From Gleimia europaea ACS-120-V-Col10b (GTDB taxonomy: Bacteria; Actinomycetota; Actinomycetes; Actinomycetales; Actinomycetaceae): DNA of 64,000 bases. Of this stretch, positions 37,490 through 43,566 are shown piece after piece. Each line of letters opens with the position of its first letter. Position 1 is the first letter of the stretch. A program made the position numbers and the translations under genes. Below the pieces are notes generated by a model. That model was not told the DNA's origin. It did no database searches and was given only the letters and a program-made list of their open reading frames with translations. The stretch covers positions 124,001 to 188,000 of the forward strand of contig NZ_KE150266.1 of the NCBI RefSeq assembly GCF_000411155.1. Direction: 5' to 3'.

Positions 37490-39093
37490 GACCGGCCTCC
37501 TCGGCTCCTAGTGCGAATCCTGAGTAGCAGGGACGAAATAAACAGTAGTAGCAAAATGATGGCAGAGATTGTGAGGGCGAGGAGAGCGGCGGACCCAAAT
37601 TGTGCGTGATCAATAAGCCGGTATAGGTAGGGAACGAGTAAGGGTGTGGATGGAGAAGTCACCCACATGATGGGGGCAACGCTCACGGCGCTAACGGCAA
37701 GCACGATGGTGACGGACATGGCCACAGATTGACGCAACCAGGTTTGCGCGCTCACTCGAGCAGCCCGCGCAACGCTTGCACCAAGCATGAGGGCGGTTTC
37801 GAAATCCTGCCGGGGAAGCACTCGCCCATAGGCGCGTACACTCATGTAGGTAAGAGGCGCGCTCAAGGTTAGGTATGCGGTGACGGTTAGTAGTGATGCC
37901 ATGACCGATTGCGCTAGTGGAGATAGGTTTGCCGCAAGATGCGAGGAGGGCCCGTAGGCCAGGCCGAGCGCGCTTCCGGTGGTGGCACCGGGAACCACCA
38001 GGGCCAGGCCGAACACTATATCGACCACGTGGCGGCTGGGCCGGCGCGCTTTCAACCACAGTCCGCTACCGGCAATCACGATAGAGCCCACAACCGTGAA
38101 AATCGAGATGACAAGCGCAGTGGTGATCACCGTGGGGGATGAGGAAGTCTGGTTCGTTCCCGCCCGGGCAGCCATGAATACCACTGGCGCCGTGGTTACT
38201 GCGGCCAAGGCACTTATCGTAACTACTCGCGGCCAGAGCGCCAAGCCCACCGGCTGGGAGAATGAAGTGCGGTTACTATCTGGTTCGAAACCGCGAAACG
38301 CCCCGAGCAGGTCGGGCGATTCCAAAGCGCGAAAAGCTACAGCTCCAAGCCCGAGAGTTGCCAGCAGCAGGGCCAAGGATATACGCGCCGCCCCGCCGGT
38401 ATCACCGAGCGCTGTTGTCAGCGTCCACACCGCCCGCGAAGCGTTCGGATGCGGATATGACAGCAGGGAAGGAACGACTGGATCAGAGACGGACAGAATG
38501 AAGACCACCAGCCAGGCAAGGGGCAATCCGCGCCGCATTCTGGGCCACACGGTGTGCCTAAAGATCTCCCATTCGCTAGCTCCGTTCACGCGGCAAATAT
38601 CAATTAGCGCCAGTGGAACCTTTAAAGTCGATAGGCGTAGCAGCGCATACGCATAAGGCAACAGAGCCAAAGTGAATGTAAATATCACAGCGGCGCGCCC
38701 GAAGAAAGGAGGGAAGAACCCCGGATCCAAAATGCCGCCGCGCCCGACCCCGCGTGAGACAGCGGCCCCAATTACAAATGGGGAAAATGTTGCGGGAACG
38801 AGAATAATTACGTCAAAAATGCGGGAAACAGAGCGGGGCAAAGATCGATTAAGGGCCGTCAAAACAGCTGCGAAAATAGTTGCAACAAAAGCAACTATCG
38901 AACTGTCAAGCACCGACCAAAACACGGGTGCCAATACTTCTTTGCCCGCCACATTCGTATCGTTTACCACAGCACTAAAAACTAAAACGAATGCCGGATA
39001 ACCAAATCCAGTCACCATGCTGAAACCCAAAACTATTGTAGCGATCGCGTCAAAGATCGCGGGCATACGAGCTTGCAGGCGCTTCCAACTCAT
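37486..39093 (-). CDS. ABC transporter permease, two fused membrane domains (FbpB/AfuB type)
   Basis: 535 residues with about 12 membrane spans in two homologous halves, the layout of FbpB, AfuB and ThiP. Each half has an EAA-type loop: around DICRVNGASEWEIFRHTVWP in the first and FETALMLGASVARAARV in the second. I chose the ATG at 39093 because it overlaps the stop of the binding-protein gene (ATGA), a sign of coupled translation; a frame extension to 39132 is not needed. Middle gene of the operon binding protein, permease, ATPase. Confidence 0.86.
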   Translation of the reverse strand: MSWKRLQARMPAIFDAIATIVLGFSMVTGFGYPAFVLVFSAVVNDTNVAGKEVLAPVFWSVLDSSIVAFVATIFAAVLTALNRSLPRSVSRIFDVIILVPATFSPFVIGAAVSRGVGRGGILDPGFFPPFFGRAAVIFTFTLALLPYAYALLRLSTLKVPLALIDICRVNGASEWEIFRHTVWPRMRRGLPLAWLVVFILSVSDPVVPSLLSYPHPNASRAVWTLTTALGDTGGAARISLALLLATLGLGAVAFRALESPDLLGAFRGFEPDSNRTSFSQPVGLALWPRVVTISALAAVTTAPVVFMAARAGTNQTSSSPTVITTALVISIFTVVGSIVIAGSGLWLKARRPSRHVVDIVFGLALVVPGATTGSALGLAYGPSSHLAANLSPLAQSVMASLLTVTAYLTLSAPLTYMSVRAYGRVLPRQDFETALMLGASVARAARVSAQTWLRQSVAMSVTIVLAVSAVSVAPIMWVTSPSTPLLVPYLYRLIDHAQFGSAALLALTISAIILLLLFISSLLLRIRTRSRGGRS

Positions 39094-40094
39094 CTGGAAA
39101 ACTCCAGATGATTCGCCGCCCATTCCAACCACCGCGCCCGATCTTGCGCCACCTCATCTGAAGTCGCATCCAAAATATTCACATTCGACGTTGCCAAAAG
39201 ACTTTCCAGATTGTCCGGCAACTGCCTACTAATCGGACTTTGGGAAATACCGGCCTTCGCCATTGCCTCCTGGCCAGACTTGCTAGATAGCCAGTCCAAC
39301 ATTGCCTCGCCCTCAGCTTGGGAGCGCGTACCCGCAAGAAGTCCAGCGCCACCAACCTCGTAAAACGTGCCCTCGCTCGGATACGTCACATCGAGCCGCA
39401 CCCCGGACTCAAACCGCTGCTCACAGTAGGGTGCGAAGGTAATCGCAACTGCCGCATCACCCGCCGCAATCACACTAGCGGGTGCAGTACCCGAGTGGGT
39501 GAACCTTGCGACATTGGCGTAAACTTTTTCGAGGTGGTCGTCCGCTTCGGATCCAAAAATTTGCGCCTGCGCCCATAGCGCGGTGAACGCGGTGCCTGAA
39601 GTGAGGGGAGAGGACGCCGAAATCCACGTTTTGAGGCGCGGATTTTCCAGGTCTTTCCAACTTGTTGGGCGCGGGAGATCGTTTGCTTCGATGACATCTG
39701 GATTGGTGCAAAGAGCCAGTACGGATCCGTAAACGCCAAACCAAGCTGCGTCTTCATCTTTAAACCGCTCGGGGATAGAAGCAAAATGCTTTGGCCTGTA
39801 TGGCTGTAGGAGGTTTCGTTCTTTAGCGAGGACGTATCCGTCTGAGGGGCCACCCACCCAGATGTCGAATTCGGGTTCGGCACGTGTGGAAGTTAGACGT
39901 GCGAGGGCTTCGGAAGTGGGTAAGCGCAAAAATCGGGTGGAAATACCCGAGTCGTGTTCAAAATCTGCCCGCCACTGTTCGCAAACAGATTCTTCGTTCG
40001 AACACAGGAAGACGAGCTCTTTTGCGGGTGTACACGCCGCAGTGAGGAGGGCACAGATGAGGGCACCTACTACCAGGCGGAGTCGGGTACGCAT
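39090..40094 (-). CDS. Extracellular solute-binding lipoprotein (FbpA/AfuA/PgtC-like)
   Basis: 334 residues. The signal peptide starts MRTRLRLVVGAL and ends in the lipobox LTAAC, giving a lipid-modified Cys21, so the protein is anchored outside the membrane. The body belongs to the family 1 / Fe3+-type binding fold (STRAEPEFDIWVGGPSDGY, LCTNPDV, GTAFTALWAQ, GDAAVAITFAPYCEQR). This fold covers ferric iron binders but also AfuA (hexose 6-phosphates) and PgtC. Its neighbour is an organophosphate antiporter, so a phosphorylated sugar or glycerate is plausible (inference). The start is an ATG with TACACT exactly 6 nt before it and no ribosome binding site. Confidence 0.83.
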   Translation of the reverse strand: MRTRLRLVVGALICALLTAACTPAKELVFLCSNEESVCEQWRADFEHDSGISTRFLRLPTSEALARLTSTRAEPEFDIWVGGPSDGYVLAKERNLLQPYRPKHFASIPERFKDEDAAWFGVYGSVLALCTNPDVIEANDLPRPTSWKDLENPRLKTWISASSPLTSGTAFTALWAQAQIFGSEADDHLEKVYANVARFTHSGTAPASVIAAGDAAVAITFAPYCEQRFESGVRLDVTYPSEGTFYEVGGAGLLAGTRSQAEGEAMLDWLSSKSGQEAMAKAGISQSPISRQLPDNLESLLATSNVNILDATSDEVAQDRARWLEWAANHLEFSR

Positions 40095-40106
40095 AGTGTA
40101 AGTGTA
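40095..40106 (-). promoter_or_regulatory. Leaderless promoter of the binding-protein operon (-10 TACACT)
   Basis: On the minus strand TACACT occurs twice in a row (40106-40101 and 40100-40095), directly before the ATG at 40094. The upstream copy is at the leaderless distance. The strong hairpin that follows the MFS gene occupies the -35 region. Confidence 0.55.
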
Positions 40107-40109
40107 GCC

Positions 40110-40140
40110 AAGTGGGGCGCGGCAAAGCCGCGCCCCACTT
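40110..40140 (-). terminator. Strong hairpin after the MFS gene
   Basis: A perfect 14-bp stem (40110-40123 with 40127-40140) with loop AAA, very GC-rich. It separates the MFS gene from the ABC operon on the same strand. No T-run, but stem stability is high. Confidence 0.7.
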
Positions 40141-40166
40141 TGATTCCCATTCATCCAGGTGGATGT

Positions 40167-41546
40167 CTACTCGGCCCGGTGGCCTGCAGCCCGCTGCGCC
40201 ATTAGCCTCTTCTCGTCGCGACCAACGATCGCGAACAAGATCACGGTGATGATGGCGAAAACAATGAAGCAGATGAAGGTGGCGTCCCAGCCAAACTTGT
40301 GGACGATGATGCCAACGCCCGTGGAAGCGAGGGTAGCGCCAAGCAGGTAGCCGAACAGGCCGGTGAAGCCCGCTGCGGTGCCTGCAACGTTGCTGGGCGA
40401 CAGGTCGATTGCCTGTAGGCCGATCAGCATGACCGGGCCGTAGATGAGGCCGCCGATAAGGCCAACGAGGGTGATAAGGATCCACATCGGGGTACCAACC
40501 GGCATGAGCCAGTAGGCAGCGATCGCGATAGCTGTGGCGATGGTGAACAGGATGCCGGTGCCAGAACGGTACCCCTTAAATACGTGGTCGGAGAGCCAAC
40601 CGCAAAGGATGGTGCCAAGGATACCAGCGAGTTCGAACACGGCGTAGCCAACCAGGCCAGAGCCGATCTCGGCGTGGTGCTTGTCGGCGAGGAACACGGT
40701 GATCCAGGAGAGCACGCCGTAGCGCAGTGAATATACGAATACGTTCGCAACTGCAAGCATGACGATGGTGTGGTTGGTGAGAACGTGCTTGAAGATGAGT
40801 TCCTTCGCGGACATATGCACGCCATCGTCTACGCTGACCTTAGCCGGGTCATCGCGGTATTCTTCGATTGGTGGCAGGCCCATCGATTCAGGGGTGTCGC
40901 GGATCAAGAAGAATGCGATTACCGCAACGATAAGGGCAACGACGGCCGGTACCCAGAAGGCGGCCTGCCAGCTGTTGGAAGTCCAGGCAAGACCAACGCC
41001 GATGAGGGCGGGAAGAGCTGCACCACCAACGTTGTGGGCGGTGTTCCAAAGGGAGGTTTTCCAGCCACGTTCTGAGGTGGAGAACCAGTGTACGAGTACG
41101 CGCCCAGACGGGGGCCAGCCCATTCCTTGGAACCAGCCGTTGATGAACATGACGGTTGCGAAGATGCCAACGGAGGCGGTAGCCCACGGCGCAAATGCAA
41201 CGAGGAGGTTCATAACAGCCGAAAGCGCAAGGCCGAGGGGAAGGAAGTAGCGTGCGTTCGAACGGTCGGACAGCATCGCCGAGAAGAACTTGGACAGGCC
41301 GTAGGAGAACAGCACAGCGTTAGCGATGATGCCGATGCCTACGGTGTCGATGCCCGTGTCGTCCATAAGGAGCGGAGCGACCGCAGAAATGTTGTTGCGA
41401 ATTAGGTAGAAACCCGCGTAGCCGATAAAGATGCCAAGAAATACTTGGAGGCGAAGGCGGGGGTACATGTGGTCAACGACGTCCTGGGGCAGGCGCTTTG
41501 CCGGTGCGGGGGCGCGCAGCCACTTTGGAATCGAGGAGTTGTTCAT
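40167..41546 (-). CDS. MFS organophosphate:phosphate antiporter (GlpT/UhpT/PgtP family)
   Basis: 459 residues with 12 membrane spans. Family hallmarks are GYAGFYLIRNNISAVAP in the first helix (the YxxxRxN pattern with the substrate arginine), SKFFSAMLSDRSNARYFLPLGL after the second helix pair, NGWFQGMGWPPSGRVLVHWFS, and WNTAHNVGGAALPAL. Members exchange glycerol 3-phosphate, hexose 6-phosphate or phosphoglycerate for phosphate. The exact substrate is unknown. The start at 41546 has GGAG 6 nt upstream. The gene follows a two-component system on the same strand and precedes the ABC operon after a hairpin, so the block looks like one phosphate-ester uptake locus. Confidence 0.88.
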   Translation of the reverse strand: MNNSSIPKWLRAPAPAKRLPQDVVDHMYPRLRLQVFLGIFIGYAGFYLIRNNISAVAPLLMDDTGIDTVGIGIIANAVLFSYGLSKFFSAMLSDRSNARYFLPLGLALSAVMNLLVAFAPWATASVGIFATVMFINGWFQGMGWPPSGRVLVHWFSTSERGWKTSLWNTAHNVGGAALPALIGVGLAWTSNSWQAAFWVPAVVALIVAVIAFFLIRDTPESMGLPPIEEYRDDPAKVSVDDGVHMSAKELIFKHVLTNHTIVMLAVANVFVYSLRYGVLSWITVFLADKHHAEIGSGLVGYAVFELAGILGTILCGWLSDHVFKGYRSGTGILFTIATAIAIAAYWLMPVGTPMWILITLVGLIGGLIYGPVMLIGLQAIDLSPSNVAGTAAGFTGLFGYLLGATLASTGVGIIVHKFGWDATFICFIVFAIITVILFAIVGRDEKRLMAQRAAGHRAE

Positions 41547-41618
41547 TTGGCACTCCAATGTGCAGTCGAGAATTGAACTTAGCCATTTGGCCTACGTTTC
41601 CAGTCTGACTGTGGGGGA

Positions 41619-41665
41619 GTAACACCTTCGCGCGCGGTGGTCACACTTGGTAACAGCTTTGTTAC
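41619..41665 (-). promoter_or_regulatory. Phased GT(A/C)ACA repeats between response regulator and MFS gene
   Basis: GTAACA at 41619, GTCACA at 41640 and GTAACA at 41650 lie on the same strand 21 and 10 bp apart, which means about whole helical turns. A perfect inverted repeat GTAACA / TGTTAC also spans 41650-41665, overlapping the response regulator stop. OmpR-family regulators bind direct repeats of this spacing. They sit 73-119 nt before the MFS start. Confidence 0.5.
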
Positions 41666-42336
41666 ATATTGAGCGTGTAGCCGCGTCCGCGTACCGATTG
41701 GATAGTGGTTTCGGGCAGTCCCGTAGCTTCCAACTTCTTTCGCAACCGGTAAACCGTGGTTTTTACCATGTTGCGCCCACCCGCAGTGGCTGCGGTGTTC
41801 CACACTTCGTTAAGGAGGGTGCGCACAGGCACAACTTCACCCCGGTGATTAAGCAGGCATTGGAACAGTTTACGTTCGATTTCAGAGAGGTCTACCGCCG
41901 TCCCGTTTACGTATACCGCGTCCATTTTGATCATTATCGGCCCGACGTTGGTGACGGGCTCGGCCGGCGCGGGCGCGGTGCGGCGAACGATTGCCTTGGC
42001 ACGAAGTATTAGTTCTTGGGGAGAAAATGGTTTCGCAATATAGTCGTCGGCTCCCGCCTCAAGGCCAGCAACGCGCTGCTCGGTGTCACCAAGCGCTGTG
42101 AGCATGATGATGGGCACATCCGAGTTGGCTCGAATCCGTTTGGCGAGGGTAGCCCCGGAAATATCGGGCAACATGAGATCAAGGATCACCAGGCTAACCG
42201 GCCGAGTTCGGAAGAGTTGCCATGCGCCGGCACCGTCGTGCGCGGTGATTGTGTCAAACCCGGCTGTTTCGAGGGCGAAGCTGACGATTTCTGTCATTTG
42301 CCTCTCGTCATCGACAACGAGTGCGAGGTGTTTCAC
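41662..42336 (-). CDS. OmpR-family response regulator
   Basis: 224 residues. A receiver domain has the acidic pocket VVDDE (8-12), phosphoacceptor Asp53 in LVILDLMLPD, LTA at 80-82 and Lys102 in AKPF. A winged-helix DNA-binding domain follows, ending KTTVYRLRKKL and SVRGRGYTLNM. It should bind DNA as a dimer after phosphorylation by the kinase encoded upstream. The ATG overlaps the kinase stop by 4 nt (ATGA). The MFS transporter gene is the next one downstream, 115 nt away, and is the likely target. Confidence 0.9.
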   Translation of the reverse strand: MKHLALVVDDERQMTEIVSFALETAGFDTITAHDGAGAWQLFRTRPVSLVILDLMLPDISGATLAKRIRANSDVPIIMLTALGDTEQRVAGLEAGADDYIAKPFSPQELILRAKAIVRRTAPAPAEPVTNVGPIMIKMDAVYVNGTAVDLSEIERKLFQCLLNHRGEVVPVRTLLNEVWNTAATAGGRNMVKTTVYRLRKKLEATGLPETTIQSVRGRGYTLNM

Positions 42337-43157
42337 TTGTGTCTCCTAGTCGGTTGCGTCGCCGTGCTCGGCAGCAGGACGTGGATGGACGTTCCGCGTC
42401 CCCACAGGCTGTCTACAAGCACTTCTCCGCCGTGAAGTGTAACAATTCTATTCACGATGGCCAGGCCAAGGCCGGCTCCTTGCCCAGCTGCAGTCTGCCC
42501 CTGCTGTCCCAGCTGTTGGAAAGGGACAAAGAGGGAGTCTCTGTCGGTGGGATTAATGCCCGAGCCGAGGTCACGAACCTCGATGCACCTGCAATTTGCG
42601 CTGGGGTAGGTGTGCACAAGGATTTGGCTGTCCGCCCCTGCGTGACGCACAGCGTTATTGATGAGGTTCCAAAGCACGTGTTTTATTAGGGCAGGATCGG
42701 CGGTGATGGGAAGCGGTTCGCCAGAGTCAGTCAGGAGGATCGGAAAGTCGTGGATTGCGCGCATCTCTCGGGCCGTGTCGCGAGCAAGTTCCCGTAGGTC
42801 AAAGTTTTCGAGGGCAAGGCGCCCCTCACCCGCATCGAGTTTGGCAAGTGTGAGGAAGTCTTCTGCGGTCGTGATGGCATGTTCGGCGTTGGCTTGGATG
42901 GTTTTGGTGAACTGTTTTTGCTCTTCGGTTAGGGGGCCGGCAGATTCGAGAAGCTCAGCCGCCCCTTTGATGAGAGAAAGGGGCGTGCGTATTTCATGGG
43001 ACAGCACATCCATACTGGGAACAACTGTCGCGCCACAGTTTGGCTTTCTGTTCTTTCGGTGCTTGCGCCATGCAAACGGTATGAGAAGTGCCAATATGAG
43101 CGCAAGCAAGCCCAGAGAGCAGAGCCAAATGATTAAAGAGGGCGTAACTAAAATCAC
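42333..43157 (-). CDS. Sensor histidine kinase without an extracytoplasmic sensor domain
   Basis: About 274 residues. One membrane segment (SLIIWLCSLGLLALILALLIPFAW is the span, about 7-30; split here as SLIIWLCSLGLL and ALILALLIPFAW) is followed directly by the dimerisation domain with the phosphoacceptor His54 in VLSHEIRTPLS. The catalytic domain has the N box NLINNAVRHAG, the G1 box EVRDLGSGI and the G2 box GQGAGLGLAIV. There is no periplasmic loop, HAMP or PAS domain. The GTG at 43157 follows AGGA; a TTG at 43244 in the same frame is less likely. Operon with the response regulator. The signal must come from another protein or the membrane. Confidence 0.85.
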   Translation of the reverse strand: MILVTPSLIIWLCSLGLLALILALLIPFAWRKHRKNRKPNCGATVVPSMDVLSHEIRTPLSLIKGAAELLESAGPLTEEQKQFTKTIQANAEHAITTAEDFLTLAKLDAGEGRLALENFDLRELARDTAREMRAIHDFPILLTDSGEPLPITADPALIKHVLWNLINNAVRHAGADSQILVHTYPSANCRCIEVRDLGSGINPTDRDSLFVPFQQLGQQGQTAAGQGAGLGLAIVNRIVTLHGGEVLVDSLWGRGTSIHVLLPSTATQPTRRHK

Positions 43158-43182
43158 CGTTCCTATCTTTGCATTTGCGTGA

Positions 43183-43198
43183 GTATTACGCGCGTAAT
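43183..43198 (-). promoter_or_regulatory. Palindromic operator candidate at the kinase promoter
   Basis: ATTACGCGCGTAAT (43185-43198) is a perfect 14-bp palindrome. On the minus strand it overlaps TAATAC (43188-43183), a candidate -10 box for the kinase-regulator operon, 26 nt before the GTG at 43157. Confidence 0.5.
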
Positions 43199-43291
43199 CC
43201 GCAGAATACAGGTGTTCGCGGTGAGGTGGAGCAGGTTTTGCCAAAAATTAGATTCTCCGTTAAGCTTGTCGATGTTCGTTAAACGGACACT

Positions 43292-43368
43292 TACGCGGAT
43301 GTGGCTCAGTTGGTAGAGCATCACCTTGCCAAGGTGAGGGTCGCGGGTTCGAGTCCCGTCATCCGCTC
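43292..43368. repeat. 77-bp direct repeat, copy 1 (carries tRNA-Gly)
   Basis: Identical to 45561-45637: TAC, the whole 73-nt tRNA-Gly gene, then C. Sequence outside these 77 bases differs. The copies are in the same orientation, 2,269 bp apart, and bracket tRNA-Val(GAC) and the P1B ATPase gene. Confidence 0.95.
43295..43367 (+). tRNA. tRNA-Gly (anticodon GCC)
   Basis: 73 nt. Acceptor stem GCGGATG / CATCCGC, T-loop GTTCGAGTC, and anticodon stem CACCT / AGGTG around TGCCA with GCC. CCA is not encoded. Only one base separates it from the following tRNA-Val. Confidence 0.96.
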
Positions 43369-43443
43369 GGGCGATTGGCGCAGCGGTAGCGCACTTCCTC
43401 GACACGGAAGGGGTCACTGGTTCGATCCCAGTATCGCCCACCA
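43369..43443 (+). tRNA. tRNA-Val (anticodon GAC), C at position 33
   Basis: 72 nt plus encoded CCA (43441-43443). Acceptor stem GGGCGAT / ATCGCCC; anticodon stem CTTCC / GGAAG closes the 7-nt loop TCGACAC, so position 33 is C instead of the nearly invariant U and the anticodon is GAC. It differs from the tRNA-Val(CAC) at 45742 at only six positions. Confidence 0.9.
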
Positions 43444-43446
43444 CCT

Positions 43447-43476
43447 AAGCGGCCCTCGGGAGCCGCTTTATTGTTT
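43447..43476 (+). terminator. Terminator after the first tRNA cluster
   Basis: AAGCGGC (43447-43453) pairs with GCCGCTT (43462-43468), with an 8-nt loop, followed by TATTGTTT. Confidence 0.8.
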
Positions 43477-43511
43477 AAAAATCAGCTGTCCGTACTGGGC
43501 ACCCGAGGGGG

Positions 43512-43530
43512 TTAGGACAGCCTACGCATG
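43512..43530 (+). promoter_or_regulatory. Possible DtxR/IdeR-type metal-regulator box
   Basis: TTAGGACAGCCTACGCATG resembles the 19-bp DtxR/IdeR consensus: the left half TTAGGxxAG and the central CTA fit, while the right half is poor. It lies 36 nt before the P1B ATPase start. Pattern match by eye only. Confidence 0.35.
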
Positions 43531-43566
43531 CTAGAAACGCATATTTTCGTATATGACAATGTGGTT

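Noticed and set aside
36395..40094. Plain ferric iron ABC transporter
   Set aside because: Possible from the fold alone, but the adjacent organophosphate antiporter and two-component system favour a phosphate ester; kept as the alternative, not the call.
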